Source of the DNA: an uncultured bacterium
GTDB lineage: Bacteria; Cyanobacteriota; Vampirovibrionia; Gastranaerophilales; Gastranaerophilaceae
NCBI GenBank assembly: GCA_949293185.1
Contig: CASFCQ010000012.1
Span: 1-55,756 of the forward strand
Direction: 5' to 3'
Length of the DNA: 55,756 nucleotides
In this document: positions 17,143-26,445 of the stretch, piece by piece
Position numbering within the stretch: the first letter of the stretch is position 1
How the letters are laid out: each line of letters starts with the position of its first letter
Notes under the pieces: generated by a model
The model's database searches: none
Seen by the model: only the letters and a program-made list of their open reading frames with translations
What the model was told of the DNA's origin: nothing
Translations under genes and position numbers: made by a program

Positions 17143-17166
17143 ATTCTTCGCTGCGCACAGAATTGT
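17141..17166. repeat. Copy of the dispersed intergenic repeat
   Basis: AGATTCTTCGCTGCGCACAG followed by AATTG directly after the lipoyl transferase stop. It matches the 13851 copy at all but one or two positions over about 20 bases. Confidence 0.5.
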
Positions 17167-17238
17167 ATATGTTATTCTATAGACGGAGCGTACAGTTTTG
17201 TAATAAAATGAACATGTGATATTTTTTGGAGCAACCTT

Positions 17239-18294
17239 ATGGAATCAAAACAAACTTCTATTATGCAAAAAGAAATTTTTGAAGAACCCTCAGTTATAAA
17301 AAAACTGATAGAATCCTACATAACAGAAGACGGAAAGGTCAATATAGAACTGCCTGAAAAAATCAGCAATATCGTCATAGTTGCTAGCGGTTCATCCTAC
17401 AACTGTGCAGCGATAGCAAGCCCGCTGGTTATTGAATATGCTAATATCCCCTGCGATTGCGAATACTCCAGCGAGTTTGTGCTGCAAAAAAAACATTTTG
17501 TTACACCTGATTCATTATACATTTTTGTTTCCCAATCAGGCGAAACCTCAGATACCTTAAATGCAATAAGAGCAATAAAACAAGAAGGTGTTAAAACACT
17601 TTGTATCACAAATGCAAAAGATTCAACTATGTGGAATCTTTGCGATTACAAAATACTTTCTGACGCAGGCGAAGAAAAAAGTATTGCTTCTACAAAAGCA
17701 CTCTGTGCCCAGATTTTCTGCTCAATTCTTGTAATTATGAAAATTATTTCTCAAGCAGGAGAAGACATATCAGGTATTGTAAATACTATGCGCCGCCTGC
17801 CGTCTTATCTTGAAAGAATTATTATGGACACAGATAAAATCAAAACAGCCGCCCGCACTGTTGCACAGTATGAGAATATTTCTATTCTCGGCAATAAAAA
17901 TTATTATCCTGTGGCAAAAGAAGGTGCATTAAAAATGAAAGAAACCTGCTACCTGAATGTTATGGCATATCCTTTTGGAGAGTTTATGCACGGGCATGTT
18001 GCTGTATTGAACCAGACGTCCATAGTCATTGCCATTATTGATGAAGAAAATGCCGCTTTTGCACAGCGCAATCTTGAAAAAATCAGAAAAAATTACAACC
18101 CTAAAATCGTCTGCATAACCTCTGTTCAGGAGTTTAAATCAGGTGATATCAATATCTATATAAAAACAAAACGCAAAACCAAAGCAATATTTGGGGCATT
18201 GCTTACCCTGCAGCTTATTGCCTGCACAATGGCTAGCATTCTTGACAGAAATCCGGATTCACCAAAAGGGCTTACAAAAGTTGTAAAAGACTGA
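17239..18294 (+). CDS. GlmS-type SIS-domain isomerase without glutaminase domain
   Basis: A 351-residue protein made of two SIS domains, matching the isomerase half of glucosamine-6-phosphate synthase. The first has IVIVASGSSYNCA, FVSQSGETSDTLNAI and SIASTKALCAQ. The second has ISILGNKNYYPVAKEGALKMKETCYLNVMAYPFGEFMHGH. The N-terminal Cys-dependent glutaminase domain is absent, as in AgaS/FrlB-like deglycases and sugar-phosphate isomerases/deaminases. It probably interconverts an amino-sugar phosphate and fructose-6-phosphate or cleaves a fructosamine phosphate, but the substrate is not readable. GGAG lies eight bases before the ATG. Confidence 0.85.
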   Translation: MESKQTSIMQKEIFEEPSVIKKLIESYITEDGKVNIELPEKISNIVIVASGSSYNCAAIASPLVIEYANIPCDCEYSSEFVLQKKHFVTPDSLYIFVSQSGETSDTLNAIRAIKQEGVKTLCITNAKDSTMWNLCDYKILSDAGEEKSIASTKALCAQIFCSILVIMKIISQAGEDISGIVNTMRRLPSYLERIIMDTDKIKTAARTVAQYENISILGNKNYYPVAKEGALKMKETCYLNVMAYPFGEFMHGHVAVLNQTSIVIAIIDEENAAFAQRNLEKIRKNYNPKIVCITSVQEFKSGDINIYIKTKRKTKAIFGALLTLQLIACTMASILDRNPDSPKGLTKVVKD

Positions 18295-18301
18295 TTTTAT
18301 T

Positions 18302-19489
18302 CTATAAATACAAATCTTTTAAAATACTGTTGATTTTAGGATTATTCCTTTTTAAGAGCATTTTTACACATTCCGAGTCTTGGGTAATCGGGCGTTCTAT
18401 ATGTTCAAGTCGTTTAGCCAAAGCCAAATCTATTTTTTGGTTATTTCTTGCATAAAGAGAATCAAAAATTTCTTTTCTTAAGCTGAAAGCAGAGTAATAT
18501 ATCTTATCTGCCATAAATAGAGCGACCTCATCATCTGCTGCCGGAAGAAGCTTGTCCAGACATTTTTGTGTGTTTTCGTTTGAAAGCATTTGAAAGGAAT
18601 AAAAAACACCTTTAAGCCTGTCATTATAGAAGGGTGACGGCTTCCATTTTAAAGTTTCTTCAAGAATTTTTAATGGCGCAAGCTGGTTTGAATAAGCTTT
18701 TGAATAGACATAGCGCATTGTTTTGTTTTTAGCGTGCTCCATTATTTCGACACAGCCTGCGTCTATAATTCTGCCCTCAATATTATTTCTGTCATTATAG
18801 TGCTCTTTGGAGTGTGTAAGTATACCGATTTTTTCCGTCGCAAAAGGCTTTCCGTCAAAAGGGTAATCTCCGTTTTCAAAACGTGAGAACATTACACCGT
18901 TTTTTAAATCGCCGAAATAAAATTTAAACCAGTTGTTTTTGCGTTTTGGTATCTTCTTTTTTAAGTACTGTGCAACAGGTTGTTCAAAAAAATTTCCGTT
19001 TATATCATCAAAATGTATTCCTTTTAATAAAATTTTTTTAAACACTTTTACCGCATAACTTTCACCTTGTACATCCAGCTTGTATACATCGGCAAAGCTT
19101 CCGCTGTCATGGTAGGTTATTTTGACCTTCTGAAATCGCTTTAGCACACCTGCTTTTTTTAGTGATTTAGTTATTGTCTTACCTGCAATTTTTCTCGATA
19201 ACGCACTGTCTTTCATTGTACGCAGCCCTGAAAAAGCCTCGCCTACGGAAGCGAATATATTTTTTATCATTTCAGGACGTTTTTCAAAAGGTATTTGATA
19301 TATCCATTGTGCGGGCAATCTGCCGATTATACCGTGTGATTTCGGCTTATATTTTTTGTATAGTTTGACTACCTCGTCTTTTTCGTATACTGCTTTTGAA
19401 AGTTTTGATGTTAAGCCGCAAAAAGACGGAGTATGCTGCTTTTTATAAAATTGTGCCTGATATGTGTTTGAAAAATTTTTCACTTCCAT
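18302..19489 (-). CDS. Tagged protein with kinase-like fold motifs
   Basis: A 395-residue protein with no confident family. After the ATG at 19489 it starts MEVKNFSNTYQAQFY and reaches TPSFCG at residues 20-25, resembling the tag on the genes at 9987 and 53310. Residues 130-152 read SGSFADVYKL...YAVKVFKK, like the glycine loop and beta-3 Lys of protein kinases. About 90 residues later comes HYNDRNNIEGRIIDAG, in the position of a degenerate catalytic loop plus DFG. It could be an atypical kinase or pseudokinase. The remaining C-terminal half is helical with no known domain. A TTG start at 19507 is possible, and neither start has a strong ribosome binding site. Confidence 0.65.
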   Translation of the reverse strand: MEVKNFSNTYQAQFYKKQHTPSFCGLTSKLSKAVYEKDEVVKLYKKYKPKSHGIIGRLPAQWIYQIPFEKRPEMIKNIFASVGEAFSGLRTMKDSALSRKIAGKTITKSLKKAGVLKRFQKVKITYHDSGSFADVYKLDVQGESYAVKVFKKILLKGIHFDDINGNFFEQPVAQYLKKKIPKRKNNWFKFYFGDLKNGVMFSRFENGDYPFDGKPFATEKIGILTHSKEHYNDRNNIEGRIIDAGCVEIMEHAKNKTMRYVYSKAYSNQLAPLKILEETLKWKPSPFYNDRLKGVFYSFQMLSNENTQKCLDKLLPAADDEVALFMADKIYYSAFSLRKEIFDSLYARNNQKIDLALAKRLEHIERPITQDSECVKMLLKRNNPKINSILKDLYL

Positions 19490-19522
19490 ACCAGACACAA
19501 AAATCAAACAAAAAATATTTTG

Positions 19523-21163
19523 CTATACGTTAACAGTCTGCAATTCGTATGTTTTGTCTTTGATAAGCTCTTTATACAATTCAATACCTGCTGCCAGGCT
19601 GTATACATTGTTAAAGCCTCTTTGTAAAAGAATTCTGGAAGCAACATAGCTTTGAAAACCTGTGTTGCAAAAGAGGATAACCTTTTTGTCTTTTGGCAAT
19701 TCAGTGTATCTTGTTCTTAATTCCGGTGTAAAGATATGGATTGCACCTTCTATTGTTTCGTTTTCAAATTCAGCCTGAGAACGAACGTCAACGAGCAGAG
19801 AATCTTTTAAGTCCTCAAAATATGCAGGTTTTACAAAACCTTTTAAGATATTGTCTGCGTGCATACCAAGAATATTTACAGGGTCTTTAGCTGAAGAATA
19901 CGGCGGAGCATAGCAGAGCTCGGAATCAATCAAATCCCATACTTTGAGTCCGTTTCTTATTGAAGTTGCAATAACATCCACCCTTTTTTCGACCCCTTCT
20001 TTTCCGGCTGCTTGAATACCAAGGATGTCGCCTTCAGCGTTAAATAAAAGCTTGTACATTGTCCTTGTTGCGTTCGGGTAGTATTTTGCGTGAGAAAAAC
20101 CGAACGTAAATGTTTTGAGGAAAGGAATTTGTTTTTTAATAAGCATTTCTTCACTGTTACCGGCACACGCAACTGTAAAATCAAAAACTTTAACAACGGC
20201 AGAACCTATAGTTTTTTTGTAAACAGAATTGTAACCGGCAATGTTGTCGGCAATAATTCGTCCCTGTCTGTTTGCAGGTCCTGCCAGTGGAATAAGCACA
20301 TCATCGCCTGTTATAAAATCTTCGACTTCCACGCTGTCACCTCCGGCGTATATGTCGGGGTCTGAGGTTTGCAGATATTTGTTAACTTTAACTCCTCCCG
20401 TTTTTCCGATTTCAAGACCGCAATCTTTTGCAAGCGAGGTTTCCGGTTTTACGCCTATAGCAAGTATCGCTATATCATACGGAATTTTTTTACCTGAATT
20501 TAAAATAATTTCTTCGGCACCAAAAGCTTTTACCCCGTCAGAAAGTATCAGATGCACGCCGTGTTTTCGCATTTCATTTTGGGCGAATGCTGCTGTTTCT
20601 TTGTCAACAGGCGGCAAAATATGAGAGGCTGCTTCAACCAGAGTGGTTGAAATTCCTTTAATTTCCGCAAAGTTTTCCGCCATCTCAACACCGATAAAGC
20701 CTCCGCCTATTACTACCGCGTTTTGGGCATTAATATTTTTTATATGAGCTTTTATCATTTCTGCGTCTTGAAGCATTCTTACCGTAAATATTTTATGGTT
20801 ATTCAATACACCTTCTATAGGCGGGATAAATGGTTTTGCGCCAGGTGCAAGAACGAGTTTGTCGTATTGCATTATAACGGAATCGTTGATTGTGACAGTT
20901 TTGGCTGTTCTGTCTATTTTTGTGACATTAGCTCCCATTTTTATGTCAACATTCAAAAGATTTTTGAATTTTTGAACACTCGATACATGCATTTGCTCTT
21001 CGCTGTCGATAACGTTTGAACAGTAGTAAGGAAGTCCGCAATTTGCAATAGAGATTTCTTGAGTTTTTTCAAGAATAGTGATTTGTGCATTATCGTCCAG
21101 TCTTCTTAACCTTGCAGCAGCACTGGCTCCGCACGCGCCTCCGCCTATTATTAAAACCTTCAT
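19523..21163 (-). CDS. CoA-disulfide reductase-like FAD/NAD(P) oxidoreductase with C-terminal rhodanese domain
   Basis: A 546-residue fusion. Residues 1-450 form a pyridine nucleotide-disulfide oxidoreductase of the CoADR/Nox group: GGGACGASAAARLRRL FAD site, ANCGLPYY with the single redox-active Cys near residue 43, VVIGGGFIGVEMAENF NAD(P) site and DIYAGGDSVEV. Residues about 460-546 are a rhodanese domain (LVDVRSQAEF, GAIHIFTPELR, VILFCNTGFQS with the active Cys). This CoADR-Rhd architecture reduces CoA disulfide, CoA persulfide or polysulfide. It would protect thiol balance or handle sulfane sulfur. The ATG at 21163 has a GGAGAA site. It is transcribed divergently from the next gene. Confidence 0.92.
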   Translation of the reverse strand: MKVLIIGGGACGASAAARLRRLDDNAQITILEKTQEISIANCGLPYYCSNVIDSEEQMHVSSVQKFKNLLNVDIKMGANVTKIDRTAKTVTINDSVIMQYDKLVLAPGAKPFIPPIEGVLNNHKIFTVRMLQDAEMIKAHIKNINAQNAVVIGGGFIGVEMAENFAEIKGISTTLVEAASHILPPVDKETAAFAQNEMRKHGVHLILSDGVKAFGAEEIILNSGKKIPYDIAILAIGVKPETSLAKDCGLEIGKTGGVKVNKYLQTSDPDIYAGGDSVEVEDFITGDDVLIPLAGPANRQGRIIADNIAGYNSVYKKTIGSAVVKVFDFTVACAGNSEEMLIKKQIPFLKTFTFGFSHAKYYPNATRTMYKLLFNAEGDILGIQAAGKEGVEKRVDVIATSIRNGLKVWDLIDSELCYAPPYSSAKDPVNILGMHADNILKGFVKPAYFEDLKDSLLVDVRSQAEFENETIEGAIHIFTPELRTRYTELPKDKKVILFCNTGFQSYVASRILLQRGFNNVYSLAAGIELYKELIKDKTYELQTVNV

Positions 21164-21228
21164 AAAAAATTCTCCTGTTTATTTTGCTTATGATAAAATT
21201 ATTAAAGAAAAAAGATGGGGATTCAATA

Positions 21229-22161
21229 ATGAAACGAATATTAGTTACAGGCGGAGCAGGTTTTATAGGTAATCATTTGTGCAGACGGCTTTTAAATGAA
21301 GGCAATCACGTAATCTGTCTGGATAATTTTTTTACTGGTTTAATAAAACACATAGAAGATATGCTCGACAATCCTAATTTTGAATTAGTAGAGCATGATA
21401 TTGTTGACCCTGTCGATATCAAAGTTGACCAGATTTATAACCTTGCTTGTCCGGCAAGCCCGCCGCATTACCAGTATGACCCGGTTAAAACAATGAAAAC
21501 CTCTGTTCTTGGAATTATAAATATGCTTGAGCTTGCTAAAAAATATAATGCAACTTTACTTCACGCTTCTACATCAGAGGTTTACGGGAATCCTCTCGTG
21601 CATCCGCAGCAAGAATCCTACTGGGGCAACGTTAATCCTATCGGCATAAGAAGCTGCTACGATGAAGGCAAACGCGCCGCAGAAACCTTGATGATGGACT
21701 ATCACAGACAATACGGAGTTGATATAAGAATAATCCGTATTTTTAACACCTACGGACCTAATATGGACCCTAAAGACGGACGTGTTGTTTCAAACTGCAT
21801 TGTACAGGCAATAAACAATCATGACATAACAGTTTACGGTGACGGCTCTCAAACCAGAAGTTTTTGTTATGTATCAGATTTGGTTGACGGGGCTATAAAA
21901 ATGATGAATAACGATAAAAAATTCATCGGACCGGTAAACCTTGGCAATCCGTCAGAGCGTACTGTATTGAATCTTGCAGAAATAATTCTTGAAATGACAG
22001 GTTCAAAATCTAAAATTACATACAAAGATTTACCAAGCGACGATCCGGTTAAAAGGAAACCTGATATTACAAAAGCCCAAGAAATCTTGGGCTGGAAACC
22101 TAAAGTCGATATAAAAGACGGGCTGGCAAAAACAATTGAATATTTTAAAAGTATTCAATAG
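21229..22161 (+). CDS. NAD-dependent UDP-glucuronate decarboxylase-like epimerase
   Basis: A 310-residue extended short-chain dehydrogenase. It has [53 protein letters not shown] and [11 protein letters not shown], then the YxxxK catalytic pair in [22 protein letters not shown], and [10 protein letters not shown]. The CPASP...YQ.DPVKT segment and SEVYG..L.HPQ.E.YWG pattern are typical of UDP-xylose synthase (UDP-glucuronate decarboxylase). This supplies UDP-xylose or a related 4-keto sugar for surface glycans. I chose ATG 21229 over TTG/ATG codons at 21184 because GGGG at 21217-21220 sits eight bases before it and the Rossmann fold starts there. Confidence 0.9.
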   Translation: MKRILVTGGAGFIGNHLCRRLLNEGNHVICLDNFFTGLIKHIEDMLDNPNFELVEHDIVDPVDIKVDQIYNLACPASPPHYQYDPVKTMKTSVLGIINMLELAKKYNATLLHASTSEVYGNPLVHPQQESYWGNVNPIGIRSCYDEGKRAAETLMMDYHRQYGVDIRIIRIFNTYGPNMDPKDGRVVSNCIVQAINNHDITVYGDGSQTRSFCYVSDLVDGAIKMMNNDKKFIGPVNLGNPSERTVLNLAEIILEMTGSKSKITYKDLPSDDPVKRKPDITKAQEILGWKPKVDIKDGLAKTIEYFKSIQ

Positions 22162-22171
22162 GCTGAATAGT

Positions 22172-22696
22172 CTACCATTTCATCAATTCGTCCATAATCA
22201 TCGGCAGCATGTTGCCTGCGTCGTTGCCTGTTCTGGCAATATATAGCATTTCTTCTTTTTTAGGATTTACAAAACATATTGAATGACATGCCTGGAAAAA
22301 TTGGTTGTTAGGATTTTCAGGAAATGTCATAAACTCGTAAACTGAAGCATACTTGGGATTGCTCATAACTTTATCAAACTCCGCTGAAAAAACTTTGGAA
22401 AACGGAGAGTTTTGATCCGGATAAGGATAGATAACAAGTATTTTCCCACCTTTAAAAGCACTGCCGTATTCTTTTGAATTGATAAGATACTGAACATTGT
22501 TAGATGTGAGTTTTACAACTCTGTGCTGCACTTTATTTCCTAAAGCAACAGAAACGGCATAAACTCCGCCCTTTTCTATTCTTTTTTTCTTCTCGATATT
22601 TTTGAAAAGAAAAAATCCTGAAATCAAAACTATGCATACAAGTGCTATTATAAAATTTTGTTTTTCATTTTGTTTATCTGCGCCTGTTTTAATCAT
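22172..22696 (-). CDS. Membrane-anchored hypothetical protein
   Basis: A 174-residue protein of unknown function. A polar start is followed by one hydrophobic helix (about residues 15-31) and a mixed alpha/beta domain. The domain contains a YPYPDQNSPF segment and single Cys residues (ACHSICFVNP) that might suggest a thioredoxin-like fold, but no CxxC motif is present. TTGAGGAT provides the ribosome binding site for the ATG at 22696. It converges with the decarboxylase gene ten bases away. Confidence 0.6.
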   Translation of the reverse strand: MIKTGADKQNEKQNFIIALVCIVLISGFFLFKNIEKKKRIEKGGVYAVSVALGNKVQHRVVKLTSNNVQYLINSKEYGSAFKGGKILVIYPYPDQNSPFSKVFSAEFDKVMSNPKYASVYEFMTFPENPNNQFFQACHSICFVNPKKEEMLYIARTGNDAGNMLPMIMDELMKW

Positions 22697-22949
22697 TTTT
22701 TTATCCTCAATTTGTATAATATATATAGATATAGCATTTTATGTGTCAAAAGTCTATTTGTAGCGATACATTAAATGCTTGATTTTTCGCAAATTAAGTC
22801 AAAAATTTATAGTGCGAAATTGTTTCCAATTCACAATGAACCCTGATTACACAGTGAGTAGCATATATGGTGAGTGCGATATGATTGCAAGAACATTTTA
22901 TTTTATATTTTTAGATTTTCATATATAATAATGTAAGGGATTTGTATTC

Positions 22950-24260
22950 ATGAGCAAAAAGGCATTGCTTAAAACAGATATAAATAATTTAGAAAAAACT
23001 AATACGGAAACAATTCGAATAATTGATTTATTTGCTGGTATTGGTGGTATTAGGCTTGGTTTTGAACAGGCAATAAGGGAAAGAGGTCTAAAATCAAAAT
23101 GTGTTTTTACTTCAGAAATAAAACCTTATGCTATTGACGTATATAAACTCAATTTTAATAATGACGATGTTCATGGTGATATTACCAAAATTGAAAGTAA
23201 AAAAATCCCAGATTTTGATTTTTTACTCGCAGGTTTTCCTTGCCAACCATTTTCTTCTGCTGGCAAAGGCTTAGGATTTGCAGATACAAGGGGTACTTTA
23301 TTTTTTGAAATAGAAAGAATTTTAAAAGACAAACAGCCTTATGGTTTTTTGTTAGAGAATGTGGAGGGTTTAGTTAACCACAACAAAGGTCAGACATTAT
23401 CAACTATAATTAATCATTTAGAACAATTAAATTATAAAGTAAATTGGAAAGTATTAGATTCTAAACAATTTGGAATGGCCCAATCTCGCAAAAGAATATA
23501 TATTGTTGGAACTAAGAATAATAAAATATCTCTAGATAATTTTGAAGAAAAATATGCCGTATTAAAAGATATTTTGGAAACAGGTCAAAAAACAATAAAT
23601 AGCCATTTTACAAATTGTTTGTTAACTCACTATACCCCTAACCAACTAATGGGTAAAGCCATAAAAGATAAACGCGGTGGCGCAGATAATATACATTCTT
23701 GGGATATTGAACTTAAAGGCAAAACAACAATAAAACAACGTCAATTATTAAATATTTTATTAAAAGAACGCAGAAAGAAAAAATGGGCAGAAGAGATTGG
23801 TATAGACTGGATGGATGGTATGCCATTAACAACCAAACAAATTTCTACATTTTTTACAGACAATAATTTACAAGCTATGTTGGATGATCTTGTATCGAAA
23901 GGATATCTGGCTTTTGAATATCCAAAAAAGAAAGTTGGAAATACAAGACAATATGATACCCAAAAGCCAAAAGGATATAATATTGTTGCCGGTAAGCTGT
24001 CTTTTGAATTCAGTAAAATCCTGAACCCCAATGATATCGCGCCTACACTAGTAGCCATGGATGTTTCACATATTGGAGTAATTGATAATGATGGAATTAG
24101 AAGACTAACAAAAGAAGAAGGTTTGAAATTATGTGGATACGATACGACCTACACAATACCTGAATCATTATCTTTTGATAAAGTCTTTGACTTATTAGGC
24201 AATACAGTTTGTGTACCGGTTATTAAAGCAATTGCTCATAGATTATTAGAAGAATATTAA
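22950..24260 (+). CDS. Type II DNA cytosine-C5 methyltransferase
   Basis: A 436-residue C5 methyltransferase that protects host DNA from its cognate endonuclease. Conserved motifs appear in order: I (RIIDLFAGIGGIRLGFEQA), IV with the catalytic Cys (GFPCQPFSSAGKG), VI (FLLENVEGL), VIII (QSRKRIYIVGT), IX/X late (RRLTKEEGLKLCGYD, LLGNTVCVPVIKAIAHRLL). The variable target-recognition region (about residues 215-360) contains a winged-helix-like piece (GMPLTTKQISTFF...MLDDLVSKGYLAFEYPKK). It converges with the endonuclease gene and overlaps it by four bases. Specificity is not certain; if the partner is NgoBV-like it would be GGNNCC. Confidence 0.95.
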   Translation: MSKKALLKTDINNLEKTNTETIRIIDLFAGIGGIRLGFEQAIRERGLKSKCVFTSEIKPYAIDVYKLNFNNDDVHGDITKIESKKIPDFDFLLAGFPCQPFSSAGKGLGFADTRGTLFFEIERILKDKQPYGFLLENVEGLVNHNKGQTLSTIINHLEQLNYKVNWKVLDSKQFGMAQSRKRIYIVGTKNNKISLDNFEEKYAVLKDILETGQKTINSHFTNCLLTHYTPNQLMGKAIKDKRGGADNIHSWDIELKGKTTIKQRQLLNILLKERRKKKWAEEIGIDWMDGMPLTTKQISTFFTDNNLQAMLDDLVSKGYLAFEYPKKKVGNTRQYDTQKPKGYNIVAGKLSFEFSKILNPNDIAPTLVAMDVSHIGVIDNDGIRRLTKEEGLKLCGYDTTYTIPESLSFDKVFDLLGNTVCVPVIKAIAHRLLEEY

Positions 24261-24949
24261 ATTATGTTTCTATAATTTATATTACTATCTGTTAATTTAT
24301 TATACTTTTCTAGAACTGTTTTCAACCAATCTTTTGTTTCTGTAGGCTTATTTGTATGGTTGACAACAGTTTTATACAATGCACTTAAAAATAATTCTTT
24401 GTCATTAAATGGTTGGAATTTAGCTCTTTCAGAAGCAAATGTACAAGGTCTAATATTATATATTTGTCCATTTTTACGTTGACATTTCAATGCACACCCC
24501 TCTGCTTCACTGGTAATCTCCCAAACTTTTTTTGCATACACATTTTTTACAGAAATATTCCCATCTTCATCTGAATCATAAGCAAAAATCAAATAATCAG
24601 AATCCAAACGAATTGGATTAATCACTAATGATTTCCAATAAGAATCAAAATTTGCAATATCAAATCCAGGCCCTCTTTTGGCTATATAGGCCTTCATTTC
24701 ACATAAATTAGAATAATTATCCTCACTTAAATAAAAATCAGGAAAAGTTTGTCCAACGGCAGGACGATAATATATTTCATTCTTCTTAAGCCACTCACAA
24801 AGCCATTCTTGCAAAACATTTCCAACAACATCATTTTGTTTGACTTTTACTTTTACACCATTTAACTCCATAACAATTTTACCGACTGCTTCACACAATC
24901 CATCTTGTTTTAATAGATCTACTAATTCGATTGCATTTACATACTTCAT
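24257..24949 (-). CDS. Type II restriction endonuclease (NgoBV-like)
   Basis: A 230-residue protein paired with the methyltransferase. A PD-(D/E)xK site is visible: P70-D71 (QTFPDFYLSED), then E84 and K86 (NLCEMKAY), following a helical VVGNVLQEWLCEWL segment. Overall it resembles the NgoBV/NlaIV endonucleases that recognise GGNNCC, but this is from memory of the family, not a search. ATG 24949 has GGAG seven bases upstream; a TTG at 24961 is in frame but overlaps that site. The tail-to-tail arrangement with a four-base overlap keeps the pair compact. Confidence 0.8.
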   Translation of the reverse strand: MKYVNAIELVDLLKQDGLCEAVGKIVMELNGVKVKVKQNDVVGNVLQEWLCEWLKKNEIYYRPAVGQTFPDFYLSEDNYSNLCEMKAYIAKRGPGFDIANFDSYWKSLVINPIRLDSDYLIFAYDSDEDGNISVKNVYAKKVWEITSEAEGCALKCQRKNGQIYNIRPCTFASERAKFQPFNDKELFLSALYKTVVNHTNKPTETKDWLKTVLEKYNKLTDSNINYRNII

Positions 24950-24961
24950 TTCAATCTCCAA

Positions 24962-25343
24962 TAATTTATGAAAACCAACATATGTTAAATTTTAGTCAAA
25001 CAATAACTTGAACCAAACAGCTACAGTTTTACTAGATTTTCAATTCTCTCTTTAATAAAAAATATTGATGTTGTATAGTCTTATAATCTTTAATATAGAA
25101 AAATATTACCATAAAAAGACATCTTCTTTAATTTTATATTACAATATTAGCGAAAAATGCACACCGGCTTTTAATCATCGCCGACGTTTTTTTAATTAAC
25201 TGAATTTATCGGCGACATACCATTATTACAAACATACCTATAATTATTGTAGGTATGGCACATTTTTAAATAAAAAATCACCGAGTACTTGATTTTTGTT
25301 TTTCAGCATTTAATAATGTAAAAGTCGGGGGGCGTCCCCGGTG
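24962..25343. other. Gene-free stretch with three hairpins
   Basis: There is no credible gene here. Three inverted repeats stand out: ATCGCCGA / TCGGCGA (25177-25215), CATACCTA / TAGGTATG (25233-25257), and CGGGG-GGCGT-CCCCG (25326-25340) just before the tandem repeat. None has a good T-run. They lie between the restriction gene and the initiator tRNA. Confidence 0.4.
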
Positions 25344-25642
<299 letters not shown>

Positions 25643-25648
25643 GTTAGA

Positions 25649-25682
25649 AGAGGGTTTCATGGGAATTGAAACCCTCTTTTTT
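25649..25682 (+). terminator. Terminator after tRNA-fMet, supplied by the element
   Basis: AGAGGGTTTC / GAAACCCTCT arms with a T-run. It lies inside the left attachment junction and replaces the original terminator, which is now at 41068-41100. Confidence 0.9.
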
Positions 25683-25699
25683 AGTAGAAATATAAGCAA

Positions 25700-25718
25700 T
25701 TGTTCCCAAATTGTTCCC
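25700..25718 (+). repeat. Paired TTGTTCCC sites, left end (integrase arm-type candidates)
   Basis: TTGTTCCC occurs at 25700 and 25711, 11 bases apart. The same pair with the same 11-base period and orientation occurs at 40852 and 40863 near the right end. Confidence 0.6.
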
Positions 25719-25734
25719 TATAGAGGATTTTATT

Positions 25735-26445
25735 ATGCAAAATATGAATTTTACAGATTTAATAACTCATCTTGAAAACTCCAAGGGGGCTACAGCTGAA
25801 AACAGGCTTAAAGAATTGCTTTTAATGCATTATATTTTTTCCTCAAATTTTAATTCGCTAATGCAATATATTGAACATACAAAAGATGAGAAAAATGCCA
25901 TAGAAATAATTAGAACGGGTAATCAGCAATATTTTGAAGCTTTTACAAATGAATTAACACGCCATTTTTTTAACTTTATAGTTTCAACTAAAGCATATAT
26001 TGACCAAACAAGGCGTTGGATAAAGAATTACTATTTAGAAACAGAAATCGAAACAAGGTATAATGAACTTAAAAAGCAGTATTTTGAAAACAATAGGTTA
26101 TGCAAATTTATTCAAGATTTACGGAATTATCAAGAGCATTATATGATACCATTTACAGCGTATAATGCTACATTTTCAACTAGACAACCTTTTGAATTCA
26201 AGATAACAATTCCAAAAGAAAAGTTGCTGCAATACAAAGAATGGAAAAATCAATCATTGCAGTATATCAATAGTTTTGAAAAAGACCTTTTAGTTGAAAC
26301 TTTTTGCAATGATTATTTTCAATTAATCGAAGAATTTTATTCTCAATTGCTTGAAACAGTAAAACAATTCCACACAGAAGATTTTAAAGAATTAGAATTA
26401 ATTAAAGATGAATTAAAAAAAAGATATCCAATGAAGCTATATTAG
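25735..26445 (+). CDS. HEPN-like hypothetical protein
   Basis: A 236-residue, almost wholly helical protein. I do not recognise a named family. The segment DLRNYQEHY (R130-N131 to H135) fits the R-N-x3-H form of the Rx4-6H motif of HEPN ribonucleases, followed by MIPFTAYNATF. HEPN proteins commonly serve as RNA-cleaving toxins in defence and toxin-antitoxin systems, but no MNT-type nucleotidyltransferase partner is adjacent. ATG 25735 has GAGGA seven bases upstream and is preferred over TTG 25711. The gene converges on the integrase with a nine-base overlap and occupies the cargo position next to attL. Confidence 0.6.
   Translation: MQNMNFTDLITHLENSKGATAENRLKELLLMHYIFSSNFNSLMQYIEHTKDEKNAIEIIRTGNQQYFEAFTNELTRHFFNFIVSTKAYIDQTRRWIKNYYLETEIETRYNELKKQYFENNRLCKFIQDLRNYQEHYMIPFTAYNATFSTRQPFEFKITIPKEKLLQYKEWKNQSLQYINSFEKDLLVETFCNDYFQLIEEFYSQLLETVKQFHTEDFKELELIKDELKKRYPMKLY

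Noticed and set aside
22800-22949. Controller-protein box before the methyltransferase gene
   Set aside because: Loose inverted bases around AATTG/CAATT are present, but no controller gene is found near the restriction pair.
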